Translations under genes and position numbers: made by a program
From: Pyrenochaeta sp. MPI-SDFR-AT-0127
Taxonomy: Eukaryota > Ascomycota > Dothideomycetes > Pleosporales > Cucurbitariaceae
DNA length: 64,000 nt
Assembly (NCBI GenBank): GCA_020747015.1
Contig: JAGTJM010000081.1
Location: forward strand, 62,001 to 126,000
Direction: 5' to 3'
Shown here: one piece after another, positions 1 through 11,536 of the stretch
How the letters are laid out: every line of letters begins with the position of its first letter
How positions within the stretch are numbered: the stretch's first letter is position 1
Notes under the pieces: model-generated
Database searches by the model: none
Seen by the model: the letters and a program-made list of their open reading frames with translations, nothing else
Told to the model about the DNA's origin: nothing

Positions 1-443
1 AAAAGATGTGCAATTCTAGGATGTATTGGGCCATTGGCAAAGTGAGTCAAGTAGCCAAATTTCGAGGCCCCAAGGGCTAACAGCTTCTCTAGGGTCAAGT
101 CATAGACGAGCAAACGAAGATTGAAACAAAAGGCTGGCGACAAACGTACATGGAAAACCAATCCATGGACCAAAGCCTGCAGCTCTTTGCCTGCTCCTCA
201 GACACCGCACCTGTCTATGAAAAAGACCCTGGTATCGAATGGGTTGCGGAGCTCAAACATACGATTCTCCCGTCACACTTGGACACTTTCGAATCCAGAT
301 ACATAAACGGGTCACGGGCGTGGGAGATTCGTTATGACACAGAAATCTGCATGGGATCAAAGGAAGGTACATTGAACTTCAGAGTTCTGTGCCACGGATT
401 AGAGTGGGGAAAATCCGAAATTGAGTATAACAGGCGGCGGTGA
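1..443 (+). CDS. Hsp70-family (HSPA12-like) protein, C-terminal end only
   Basis: Partial gene running in from the left edge. The reading frame is open from base 3 to 41, an intron runs 42-92 (GTGAGT donor, GCTAAC branch site, CTCTAG acceptor), and the last exon is 93-443, ending in TGA. The joined peptide begins with RMYWAIGKGQVI and ends WEIRYDTEIC...LEWGKSEIEY. This fits the tail of the divergent fungal Hsp70-like ATPases, where a 'W.I.KG..I' segment is followed by a beta-rich substrate-binding-like end. The ATPase domain is outside the window, so nucleotide binding cannot be checked. The family's members in fungi are numerous and mostly of unknown role. Assignment rests on pattern resemblance of about 130 residues. 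Confidence 0.55.
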
Positions 444-1982
444 GAGAATATGCGCGAGTAATCGTTGCGTTCCTTCACAAGCTTCGCTACAAGAAAGTGT
501 CCATAAGGGACCTTCGCCTTCGAAGTATACTATATTATCTAGCTATAATGGCTCGGCGTCGAGCACAGACCTGCAGTCGCTCCACGGAGTATGCAGACAG
601 GTTGGAAGTCGAAAGCGGAGACAGACGCATAGACCCCCAGTATAGTGAATAAGCAGCCCCCACCCTGCAAACTGCATTTGCATATTTTGCTCAACTGTTT
701 AACGCTCTTGCACATCGAAGCCTCACTCGATTTTCTCCTGTTTCATCATCATTGCAGATGGCCCGAAAGAAAGCTGGGTTCTTACCTTTCTCGCTAAACA
801 AACGTCGTCCTGAATAATGGCGTTTCAAGCTAGCGTCTTCGCAGTTCATCATGCACAATATCAAAACCAATGACAGTCCGCCTTGTGTTCTTCTATAGCG
901 AGCAGGCATGTACTATCCCTGACGCATGATCCCTTCATTTAGTCTTCTTCGGGCCCGTTCCTCCACCTTGAGCCGCCGAAAGTGGTCATGATGTTCCTCG
1001 ACGTCATTTCGCGGCGGGCGCGGCATTCAATCTACGTGCCGCATCCGCTATATTAACCAGGCCCATATCAACCTGGAACAAAGCCCTTTCAACCCAGGAT
1101 GGAGCCTCACCTTCATCTATTCGACCCGGTAGCAGGAACTCGCTTGGGTAGCTCGGAACGATCGTTACTGTGTAACATGGGAATTTGTGCACGACAGAGG
1201 GCAATGGCAGTTTGGAATGTTCACAAGTCGAAAAGCGAACAGATACGGAGAATATACAAGCGAAACCCTTAGACGGGACAAAAAGAGGTAGACTTACGCG
1301 CGCTAAAATGGTTAAATGCAGTCTGATGTCCAAGACTTCACCCAACGTTCTGACCCACCTTTCCACCTGCAGCTAGTCAAGTACCATTTTTTGTACTGGT
1401 CGCGAGGTGCCAATCCACGTTTGTAGATTGGATCCAAGGCGACTCAAGCTCTAGGCAGTACTAGTTGGCCTCACCACTGCGTTCGACCAAGAGGCGTTCA
1501 AGACGATTCCAAGACTTGCGACCAAGGATGACCCACTGGGCCTAATCTACTACGACGACGAGGTACACGAGATGACAGCAAATCTTCTCGGCGCGCGGAG
1601 TACCTCTCCTGGTCTCCGCTAGAGGTGTCTTCCCCATCAATGCCCTTCATCAAAGGTGGAGAAGACCGAGGTCAGATGTGGCGCTTTCCATGCTGGTTTT
1701 CCAGAAGATCTGGGGCGCGCAGGTACCATCTCACGCCAGGTCAAATGACCGAGCATCAGTCTGGGAATGTCTTGAACCCCTATCAAACAACGGCTTCACG
1801 GATGGTCACACCGGCTTAAGCAATTTGAATATTGATGAAGGCCTCTTGAGCAAAACGTCCACATCGTCGACTATCACTGTCGATCTGATGCCTACAAATA
1901 TGCCTTCACAGCCGGCCTTGTGTTCCCTCCTCACGCCTCTTCACTCTTTCCTTCCTGAACACTGCTTGAGCCTCTTTTCAAG
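444..1982. other. Intergenic, no gene recognised
   Basis: Short open frames on both strands but none with a recognisable domain, good start context or convincing exon joins. The last few hundred bases are presumably the promoter of the GH6 gene. Confidence 0.5.
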
Positions 1983-3235
1983 ATGCTGTCCAACATCCTC
2001 CTGACCGCTGCCCTTGCAGCAGGCCTCACCAATGCCCTTCCCCAACAGGCAACCCCAGTCACCACTGCTGCTCCCGCAGCCTCTGGTAACCCCTTTGCAG
2101 GCAAGAACTTCTACGCCAACCCATACTACTCTTCTGAGGTCCACACCCTGGCTATTCCTTCTCTCCCGGCATCCCTCAAGCCTGCCGCCACAGCTGTAGC
2201 CAAGGTCGGCTCCTTCGTATGGATGGACACACGCGCCAAGGTCCCTACCCTAGAGACATATCTTGCAGACATCAAGGCCAAGAACGCAGCGGGCGCAAAC
2301 CTCATGGGCACATTTGTCGTGTACAATCTACCCGACCGTGACTGCGCTGCGCTCGCCTCCAACGGCGAACTCAAGATTGACGAGGATGGCGTCAACAAGT
2401 ACAAGGTCGAGTACATTGACAAGATCGCCGCCACCATCAAGAAGTACCCAGACGTCAAGATCAACCTTGCCATCGAGCCAGACTCGCTCGCCAACCTCAT
2501 CACAAACATGGGTGTACAGAAGTGCTCGCGCGCCGCGCCCTACTACAAGGACCTGACCGTGTATGCGCTCAAGGCACTCAACTTCCCCAATGTCGACATG
2601 TACCTTGACGGTGGGCACGCGGGCTGGCTCGGCTGGGACGCCAACATTGGCCCTTCGGCCAAGTTCTACGCTGAGGTGTACAAGGCCGCCGGTTCGCCTC
2701 GTGGTGTCCGTGGTATCGTCACCAACGTGTCCAACTACAACGCTTTCCGCGCCACTACGTGCCCGGCCATCACCCAGGGCAGCAAGACATGCGACGAGGA
2801 ACGCTTCATCAACGCTTTCGCCCCTCTGCTCCAGGCTGAAGGCTTCCCTGCCCGCTTCATCGTCGACGTCGGTCGCTCTGGCAAGCAGCCCACCGGCCAG
2901 CAGGCGTGGGGTGACTGGTGCAACGTCCAAAGCACTGGCTTTGGTCCCCGTCCCACTACTAACACTGGCCATTCGCTCGTTGATGCGTTTGTCTGGGTCA
3001 AGCCCGGTGGCGAGGTACGTCGAGTTCTCTCCACTCAAACTCATTCCCCTTTTTTTTGACGCAACATGTTACTAATACAATAATCTAGTCTGATGGTACT
3101 TCTGACCAATCTGCAGCTCGCTACGACGGCGCCTGTGGCCGTGCGAGCGCGTTCAAGCCCGCTCCTGAGGCTGGAACTTGGTTCCAGGCTTACTTTGAGA
3201 TGTTGCTGAAGAACGCCAACCCTCCTCTTGCATAG
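1983..3235 (+). CDS. Secreted GH6 cellobiohydrolase (cellulase)
   Basis: Two exons, 1983-3014 and 3089-3235, giving 392 residues. The intron at 3015-3088 has a GTACGT donor, an ACTAATAC branch site and a CTAG acceptor. The enzyme is expected to cut cellobiose from the non-reducing end of cellulose with inversion. Residues 1-19 form a signal peptide, followed by a short Thr/Ala/Pro-rich stretch. The GH6 barrel carries both catalytic aspartates in family context: Asp120 in LPDRDCA and Asp167 in IEPDSLAN. Also present are YLDGGHAGWLGW, GRSGKQPTGQQ and FVWVKPGGESDGTSD. There is no CBM1 domain at either end, so this is a single-domain form (392 against about 470 for Trichoderma Cel6A). The gene stands alone. 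Confidence 0.95.
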
Positions 3236-3720
3236 AGTGAGAAAAATTTGGGGAGATCACAAGGACACCTCTTGGGTCACTTGAACGCTGAGCGACCGGC
3301 TCTGAATGTTCGGCTGCTGGAGAACGCTTAGACAGGCATAGATAAAGATAAATTCAAGACCATGACTATACTTCCCGTTTGTTCTTTGTGCTTCGACGGT
3401 GCTTAGAATAGGCGAACGTGTTTACAATTTTTTTTTTGGAATGGTTCTAATTCCCAACACATATCTAACAGCCTCTTACTTACGCAACGTACATTTGGGT
3501 AGGATTATGAACATTTCTTCATTATCGAACTTTAGGTAGTGTGATGTATTCGTAAAAACACGTCTATCTACATCCCAGCCGTTGAACAAGATAAGAAAGG
3601 CCTCCTCAAGATGTAACGCCATGTTAATGCTATCCTAGGGTATGAATGCGTCCGACTGTCCTCCCATTCCAGCGTAGGGGAATTGCTCAAAATGCCACAG
3701 ATATCTCAGCTTGGGCTTTT
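3236..3720. other. Intergenic between convergent genes
   Basis: 3' flanks of the GH6 gene and of mid1, which converge here. It contains a 9-10 nt T run near 3430. Nothing else seen. Confidence 0.6.
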
Positions 3721-5746
3721 TTAGACATACAACAACGCTGCAACAATAAGCGAAACTAATGCCGAAAATCCGACTCTTGCCTGGAACGTCCCCATGGCGG
3801 CTCCTTTCACGTTCAGCTTAACGACTGCGCCGGGGAAGTTGCACGTCAAACTATCGTCTGTGGACCGTTTGCCGTATGAAAGTTCCCTTGCAGGACTGTT
3901 CGGACAGGCGAAGCCTAATTGAGCGGGACAGCTACGGATGATATCAAAGCAGAGATCTTCGCAAGGCTTCATCTCCTTGTACGGACCAGGCTTGATAACA
4001 TCATCAATCATAGGATTACGTGACTTGCTGAAGGAGAAACGATCACGATGCGTCTCGTTGAACTCCTTGGTAATGTTTCCGCCGAAGGTGAGTGTATTGT
4101 TTGAAAACGGGACGTTGATGTTGCGCGGTTGCAACCAAATGTCATCCGAGGTCCAGTCTTCGCACCGCGGAATCAGCACCGAGCATAGCCAGTCCTTGTA
4201 GTCTCTTTCACAGTCCTTGCAAGTCCGAGCCAAGGAGTACTGCGCTTCGGAGACTGTGTCGCACGCTACTTGAGCGAGGGATTTGGTAAAATTCTGGTAG
4301 TAGGAGCGGGCTTGAGTGTCGTACAGCTCCTTGAGCGCGGTATCGTTAAATTTGAATTTTGAATTGGAGGGAACGGCGTAGGCAACAGAGTCACAAAAGT
4401 CGAGGTCGAAGATGACTTGGCACGAGTCGTCTATGGGGAGCATTAGCAACTTGGGAAGTAATACAAAGCCATCCATAGCGATATAACGTACCGGCTTTTG
4501 TAGTCCAGTTGAACTGCTGGAACACCTTTCCCCCGCCTCTCACCTGGCCTACTGCCGGAAGCCTGGCAGTCTCTTGGTTCTCCTCCACAACCACAAAGCC
4601 ATAATACATCCTCGCAGTATCCAGACCTTGGACATGGAACTGGCTCCGCGGAAGATGGCCGTCGCCAAACTTGGTGGTAATGTTCGTCTCAATGGTGAAG
4701 TTCTTAGTTGTGTTTGAGTTGAATTGCTCCTTGAGCGCGCAGTATGAATGCTCCATTCCAGTGATGGATGTCCACGCGCCAGCCGGGAATGCGTACATCT
4801 TAAACGGATTCTGTTGACCCCATTTCTCAACGTCCTGGGTTTCGTTAGAGGTGCCGAGGTCGTAGGTGATGAACAAGGCAGACTCGCTGTCCGTGTCGAT
4901 CATATAGAGGAATGGCTCTGTGTTGTTGTAGTCGTGAAAGAGTCCATCGGTACTCGCTGCCAGCTCGAAGCGCCAGCTCCCCGTCCAGTCTTTGTCAAGA
5001 TTGGGCGCCGAGATGCCGATATACACGTCGGAATCGGTCTGAACCTCGAAACTAGCGTAACCGTTGTCAAATAGAAGCAGTTCTGTGGCAAGGTTGTCGG
5101 TTGAATCTGGGCCTGGCTTCTGATTCGAAGTCGAATTTGAAATGTACATGACGAGTTGTGGGTTACTCTTTGGAGTCGTCGTCCCATTAGGCATTGGCTG
5201 ACGGCAGGTGTTGGCCGATACCCAAATCTGACGACCTGATTGCCGTTTCTTTATCTCATTGCTCGTGTCTTCGTGTGCGGCATCGCCGTATCCGTCAGCG
5301 GTTCGCCTTTCTGCGTACAAGTCTTCATCTAGGTTGTCCGTCCCTCGTGCTTCCAGCGCCTCTAGAGGGGACTCAGTTGTCCGCCTAATACTCGATCGAT
5401 TTCTTTCTAGCACAAAATGTATTGTGGCTCCTGGACTGATTTCCTTTTCCTGCTTCACGTTGTTCGCCAACTTGGTCACATCTTCCGCCTGTCGTCCGAT
5501 AAGACTTCGATCGAGGTAGGCAAAATCGGGCGCATAGCCTCCGCCACCTGGAATGCCTATTATCTCATCATCACTTTGTGGGAGCTCTGCAGGTGTGGGC
5601 GCATCATTATCGAGGATGGCAGGAATCTCCACGGCGTAGGCGAAGTAGCGAGATGTGGGTGAAGTCCATAGCGCAAGACAGAAATAGGAAGCTACAAAGT
5701 ATGCAAGCAGTCTCGACTGCAGCGGCGTGAGGTTCGGAGGCTGCAT
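3721..5746 (-). CDS. mid1: Mid1, regulatory subunit of the plasma-membrane stretch-activated Ca2+ channel
   Basis: Exons 5746-4492 and 4430-3721, 654 residues; the intron 4431-4491 starts GTACGT and has a TGCTAATG branch site. Mid1 partners the Cch1 pore for high-affinity calcium uptake at the plasma membrane and ER. The ATG at 5746 is the first one in frame and is followed by MQPPNLTPLQSRLLAYFVAS, a signal-anchor-like segment. The lumenal part has many N-glycosylation sequons (NGT, NST, NNT, NFT). The conserved C-terminal block contains CQVIFDLDFCDSVAYAVPSN and paired cysteines (CKDC, CEDLCFDIIRSCP). A hydrophobic tail (FSALVSLIVAALLYV) could be a membrane or GPI signal. Length and order fit the family. 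No oddities. Confidence 0.93.
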
Positions 5747-6540
5747 TGCCCTCTCCGCTGCTTTATCGATAGGTCTGGGGATGCATGAGGGTTTGGCGGG
5801 GGCGCAAAAGGTGCGCTGCGGTATCACGAGCGTCCGGCGATCGCGATTATATCATGAGGTTGCTGTTATATAGGGACAGGAGGAGGGTGGAGAGTATCAT
5901 AAGGTTCGGGGAACAGTTGGTGATGGGCTTACCGTCTGTGGTTCAGGGTCGCAAGCTGAAAGATCGTCAGCCGGCCCTGCCAAGACTTGTGGCTTCCCGT
6001 TGTGTGGAACCTCAAACGAGTCATCCGTCAGGCGTTCACGATGAAATGGGTGGGCGCACATCTCGTGTAATTCACAAGAATAAAGTGCATTTATCATATT
6101 GGGTATCACTTAAGCCATCACAGCAACTATAATGAAGCGATGGATTGTGAACAAATGCCGCGCTCTTTTCTTCTTTGCTTATGCAGCGCGGAATGCTTCT
6201 CCTATCACGTGAATCTATCTACTCAGGTGGTAGCTATCAGTCATTAGTTGTTCCTCAATAAAGCCATGTCTACTTGTCAAATTTTTGCTTCTTCACCCCT
6301 GCACACGGTATTGACACGTCAATTTTCCGTCAACGACCTCCAAGAAGTGCATCTTTATAGCTCTTCAAAGCAGGCCCAAGGGCCCAGGCAGGATTCAGAG
6401 TCATTGCTCAGATCTCTATAGAGAGTTACCCCGAGTGGAGCCATTCGTGCGGAGCGAGGCTTGAATTAAAACCGGCCGTCAAATATATGCTGCAATCTTT
6501 GCTTATGTATTACTTCTTTTTATTAACGTGGTCACGTCCA
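5747..6540. other. Intergenic, mid1 promoter side
   Basis: 5' flank of mid1 and 3' flank of the transcription factor gene. No further gene or repeat recognised. Confidence 0.5.
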
Positions 6541-8971
6541 TTATTGCGATACGTTGTACTGGTAATTTGCGTAGTGTTGCGAAGGATCGATGATGATCGA
6601 ATCGTCGAGATTGGTAAAGGCCAAAATCTCGGTGTTGATATCAAAAGCGCCGGAATCGTCAAACGTCAGATCAAGACTCTGTTGCGTCTGTAGTGGCGTC
6701 ATGAAGTTACTGCAAAGCATGTTAGTTTCCGTCATCTATGTGACTGCGTAGTTGGTGCTTACGGATCCCAATTTCCCCAAAGCTGTGCAATCATCTCATC
6801 ATCCAATTGAACTGGTGCGTTGCCGTTCTCATTTGCTGCCGGCGGTTCTTCCGGAATGCCTAGATCAGCTAGGCGACCGGGTGTTTCCTCTGTGACCATC
6901 TTGGTGAACCCGATCTGCTCCATACCCTTGGTGAGGGTCATGAGTGATTCGATGTGAGTGCTGTACTGAGGCGTTCTTGTATGCGCATACGCCAATATGA
7001 AAATCATGATCAGCCGAAGAATGCAGGTGCTATCATAGGCCGTAAGACTCGAGATTTTTCCATCCACAGCCATTTGTTGTAGGATGGTGAGGCTCTTTTG
7101 CGCTGCGTCAATACACGTCTTTCCCATGCGCTCGAACCAGATCTTTTTGCTCGAGGCGAGTGCACTGTACTTGATAACAAGGTAGAGCAGGAACGGTCTG
7201 GTGAGAAGGATGGTGGTGCTCCAGTACTGCAAGTGTAAAACGGCGACTGCACGTTTGTGTGTTGGTGGTGCAGGAACGTCAGCCTTCAGGTGAGGCGGCA
7301 TTTGCCGATACCATTTTTGAAGTAAAAGGAGGGAGTTCGATACAGTTGAGAAAGATATTGAGTTCGCAGATCGCTCTGTGTAGATGGCCTGGATGATCTC
7401 TCGCTTGAGACGGCACAGCGACACTGCTGTAGATAGCCATAAGACTGGAGTGTGTAGCCCGGGGTAGAGAACCTAGCAGCCATGAGTATGCATGTTGAGT
7501 GTTCTTGCCTCGCGCAACTTACCCGCTCAGACGGCAGTGGTGTTGTCACTTTTGTATATCGCTCGTCGATTACGTTTGGACTACCACCTTTGGACGAGAT
7601 TTCGTGATCAAGCATAAACAATGTCCACCAGATTCGACGGTTCTGTTCGCGATCTATTGGCGTGGCTGATTCGGGCATCTGGTCGCGGTGCAGGCCAAGC
7701 GTGAATGCCATTTGCACGCTGGCACCCATGTAAAGGTAGGCGCTTACCCTCGAGCACATGTTCTCCAATGCGACACTCTGCATACAGGTTAGCCGCACAC
7801 AGTCTTGAATGAAGACATGTACCACGCACCATGATCGCAAGCGCGCGTATACTGTCAATATCTGCTTCATCATACGTGGAGGGGATCAATTGTTTGGCAA
7901 GGGCAATGTAATCCTCAGAATTCTTGGGGTCCAACGCAGCTGGCCAGTCAGGAGGCGGGGAGTTGCCGTTTGTTCCTGCATAGTTGGCTGCGCCAATGGC
8001 AAACATGGCGTAAAGCGAGCACATCCAGGAGCTTGACCCATGCGGTGCTGACTCTGAGTAAGTATCGTCTACTCGCTGCAACAGACTCTCCACCGGGTAG
8101 AGCCAGTATGTGCAATGCACATCCTCGAGGAACCTCGAGATGTAGATGTCACACAGCTCCCGTGCGGGGAGATAGAACGCTTCTTCTTCACCGGAGTCTG
8201 TAGAAGGAGATGCGGCTGGCAGGGCAGGTGGGTATGCTCCCACCCTAGGATGGGGAATAATGGATGGGTTCTTGCGCTGGTTGCCCAAAGTCACGACGGC
8301 GGCATTGAAGGGGATTTCACTATGAGCGCCCACGTATCGGAACTTTCCCCTCGAGTCTTTCATCATGCAGCCAAGCGGCTCATGGAGCTCGCTTACGTCT
8401 TGCTCCTCGCCATCCTCGACGCTCTCTCCGTCTGGAGAGGCTAGGTCAGAGGTGAAGAAACCGTCTGTCTGCTGAACGGGCGGGGCAGTAAAGGTGCCAT
8501 CCTTGATGGCTTTGGCAATGGTGCGGAGAGATTGCAGATTCAGTTCATGGCCTGGGAAGAAGCTTTCTAAGATACGCATGGAACACTGGTATTCCTCTTC
8601 AGTGACATGGTAATAGGGCCGTTTTCTTCGCGGGGTGGCTATAGTACACGTGGCACCGGTGCGTGCACAATATCGACAAGGCCCTGGGACTGGAGTAGGT
8701 GAGCATCTATGGGGGCAGCGAGGGAAGGGGGGGGGGAGGAGAGTGAGGGGACAGGCGGTGGGGGGTGGGTGTCGTGAAGAACGTACTGGGGTCAATACAC
8801 TGGCAACCATACAGTTAGTGCCTTGGCATGTAATCATGGCCTTAGGGGCGCATTTACCTTGGTCTTGCGGCTACGACATCGATCGCAGCTACTGTGGACG
8901 CGGTGTCCATTCGGTGCGCGGAGAGATGTCGCCGTCGCTGGTCGAGGCGGCGCAGTGGAGAACTCGGCCAT
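6541..8971 (-). CDS. Zn2Cys6 transcription factor with fungal-specific regulatory domain; likely cluster regulator
   Basis: Six exons: 8971-8858, 8799-8787, 8683-7830, 7777-7523, 7472-6763, 6709-6541; 704 residues. The zinc cluster spans the first two introns. When joined it reads CDRCRSRKTKC, then IDPRP, then CRYCARTGATC, a perfect C-x2-C-x6-C-x5-C-x2-C-x6-C (residues about 29-55). Exon 2 is only 13 nt, and the second intron (103 nt, C-rich) must use the CCAG acceptor at 8684-8685 to keep frame and spacing. The middle homology region (Fungal_trans) shows YLYMGASVQMAFTLGLHRD and REQNRRIWWTLFMLDHEIS, followed by the helix with LCRLKREIIQAIYTE. The C-terminus is acidic (DDSGAF, NLDDSIII), suiting an activation domain. 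It sits tail-to-head beside the aldehyde dehydrogenase, so control of the adjoining catabolic genes is a reasonable inference. Confidence 0.9.
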
Positions 8972-9286
8972 AACGTTCCGACGGCAGCCTCCCAATCAAA
9001 GTGGACAGGCTAGCGACACCAGGACTGCACGACGTCTCATTCGGCAAACTTGCAGCAGGTTCATGAAGGAGGTAAGGAGCATCGTGGCCCCGTACGGGCA
9101 GGATGGCGAAGAGCCCCAAGCCCCGAATTTCTAGCGGGGGATCTGCTGGGGCAGCTTCAGGTGGGACACGCATAGGCACCCTGCAGCTACGAGCCGTGGA
9201 TTAATCAAAGCCGAGGGCCAACACGGCATAGCGTCCTCAGAGGCAGCAAATAGGCTTGCAGGTGCCTGAATCATGTTTTTTGGTAT
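8972..9286. other. Promoter of the regulator / 3' flank of the aldehyde dehydrogenase
   Basis: 315 bp between the regulator start and the aldehyde dehydrogenase stop. No gene. No clear TATA box seen. Confidence 0.5.
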
Positions 9287-10963
9287 TCACGAAAGCTTAA
9301 TCAGAACCGTCTTTGTCTCGAGGAAGTTGGACAGCGAGTACAAAGGCTCGCCCTCCCGCCCGGATCCGGACGACTTGTACCCACCGAATGGCATGTCTGC
9401 CCCAGTCACGGGCGACGTGCAGTTGACGCCCACCGTGCCAGCCTCAAGCCCTTTGGCGAACCGTATCGCGCGATCAATGTTCTTGGTGTATACTGCCGCA
9501 TAAAGGCCGAATCTAGAGCACACGTCTATTGTCAGCAAACCTGGCTTCACGTGCAAGGTGCCAAGCCCGTTGTTGACTCACTCGGTGTTGTTTGCCTTCG
9601 CCAGCACTTCGTCCTCGCTCTTGAACACGTTGATGTTGACAACAGGCCCAAAGATCTCTTCCTTCATGATCTTGGCATCTTCTGGCGTGTTCTTGAAAAT
9701 CGTGGGTTGGATGTAGTAGCCCTCGCGATCAGACGGGGCAGCCCCACCAAGAATCAGCTCCCCACCCGCCTGCTTGCCAGACTCGAGGTACCGCAGCACA
9801 GTCTGATGCTGAACGCCATCTGCTTGTGGGCCGTGGTTTGTGCCCTTCTCCAGTGGGTCGCCCATTGTCACCTCTTTCTCAAAGTGTTGCCTGAACAGGT
9901 CGATGTATTTGTCAGCAATCGTATCTTGAACGTAGATGCGCGAGTTGGCCATGCACACTTGGCCGCTGTTCCACTGAATGCTGTACGCAGTCTGCTTCAC
10001 TGCCTCTACAATGTCGGCATCCTCGAAAATGATTGCAGGCGATTTGCCTCCAAGCTCGAGATATACTTGCTTGAGGTTGGACTTTGCTGCGGCAGCTTGA
10101 ATCAATCGTCCAGTGGGACCAGATCCTGTGAAAGACAGAGCACGAACGTCCATATGGTGGCTGAGAATCGATCCACTGACTTTGCCAAACCCAGTGATCA
10201 CGTTGATAACACCTGGGGGGAAGCCAGCTTGCTGAACAAGAGTGGCGAATTTGGCAGACTGTAGACTTTGTCAGCCACGAAGCTAAGGTGTTGGCCTGTA
10301 TCGCATACTGTAAGAGGCGCCTTCTCAGAACTCTTCAGAACCACCGTGTTTCCAACAATTAAAGCTGGCGCCAGCTTATGAGCCAAAAACAGCAATGGTA
10401 CGTTCCAAGGAATAATAGCAGCTACAACACCATAAGGCTGCCGTAGCGTCATGTTAAGATAACCTGGCGTCTGTACACTGGTATTTCCTTGAACAGTGTA
10501 TCCAGCTTCAGCATAGTGATCCCATTTCGAGGCACATGCATAGGCATCGAAGAAAGCACCGAGTGGCTTGCCCATCGATGCTGCTTCAAGGGCACCAAGT
10601 TCATCGTTGTTCTCCCGGATAAGGTTTGCTAGCTTTTTAAAGTACTTTCCTCTGGCATCTGGAGGCAACGCCGACCATCTTGGAAAGGCTGCCTTTGCTG
10701 CAGCAACCGCATTATCTGTATCCTGCTCTGTAGCCTCGTGCACTGCCGCGATGATCAGCCTGGCCGAGTCTTCAAAAATGACCTCAATTTACCTTTGGCG
10801 ACGTGCTTTAGTGTAGCCGGATTGACGATGTCAAAGGTATTCCCCTCGGAGGATTCAACGAACTAGCAGAGTGTTAATTAGTCAGAAATTCCATGTCTAC
10901 AGCCGCTCAACGCACTTCTCCGTTGATAAAGAGACGCGTCTCTATTTTCTCCGGGATTCCCAT
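9287..10963 (-). CDS. NAD(P)+-dependent aldehyde dehydrogenase
   Basis: Five exons: 10963-10916, 10862-10793, 10742-10309, 10258-9582, 9512-9287; 484 residues, standard for the ALDH superfamily (PF00171). It would oxidise an aldehyde to its acid. Key features are PWNVPLLFLAHKLAPAL (cofactor-side helix), FTGSGPTGR (nucleotide loop), Glu252 in LELGGKSP (general base) and Cys286 in NSGQVCMA (nucleophile). The Glu-Cys spacing of 34 matches the canonical 268/302 pair. EEIFGPVVNI and PFGGYKSSGSGREG follow. There is no targeting signal, so it is probably cytosolic. Cluster context suggests an aromatic aldehyde substrate such as a hydroxybenzaldehyde. That substrate is inferred, not read from the sequence. 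Confidence 0.93.
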
Positions 10964-11536
10964 CTTTCAAGTGTTGGAGCTGTTTATTTTTCACAACCTT
11001 CGTCTTTCTAGTCGAGCGACTTCTACCTCTGGTTCGGAACCAGGTCTAGTTATACTTGTCCAGAAAGCGCGATTTGTCGGTGAGCTCTCAAAGAAATTGT
11101 TTCAAATCAGACCGTCAGGCCGAGCCGAAAGAGTCAGACCAAGCCAGGCAAAGTCAAACCTCTAACTTGCCATGTTCTGTGAAGCTGAGTTTCGGCATTC
11201 TGGGGCGGATGAGGTACGCTGCCGCAGAACATCGCCTGCCGACCCCACCAAAGAGGCCCCTCCAGAGCTCCACCGCAACGCTTGCCGGTCATGCGTCGGC
11301 GCTATACATCCGCAGCAGCATGCGTTTCGCTTGTATATTGCCGGTTCTATGACTGATCTTATTCGTAGATGAGTAACGGAAGTTCCACTTTTGCTCTGCC
11401 AACCCCAAGTTTTTGGGGCTCTCTTGCTGAAGTAATTGGCTCTAAAAGGTCGCTGGACGCGGGCGTCAAGTAGAACTGACCTTCACCTGAGGGCAGAGCG
11501 CAGAGATAGATTAGCTAGATATCTATAGATTTCAAC
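10964..11536. other. Divergent promoter region (aldehyde dehydrogenase / SnoaL-like gene)
   Basis: About 570 bp shared 5' region of two oppositely transcribed cluster genes. It holds a perfect inverted repeat centred on CGG at 11029-11043 (listed separately). No gene. Confidence 0.55.
11029..11043. promoter_or_regulatory. Inverted repeat CTGGTT-CGG-AACCAG, candidate regulator site
   Basis: Perfect 6-bp arms around a central CGG, lying in the divergent promoter about 70 bp from the aldehyde dehydrogenase start. Zn2Cys6 factors bind CGG-based repeats, so this could be a site for the cluster regulator. The link is speculative: a single short palindrome can arise by chance. Confidence 0.25.

Noticed and set aside
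2328..3044. 238-codon frame opposite the GH6 gene
   Set aside because: Shadow of GC-rich third positions in the cellulase; no domain.
5747..5827. Upstream extension of Mid1 to 5827
   Set aside because: The first codon there is GTG; the first in-frame ATG (5746) directly precedes the signal-anchor segment.
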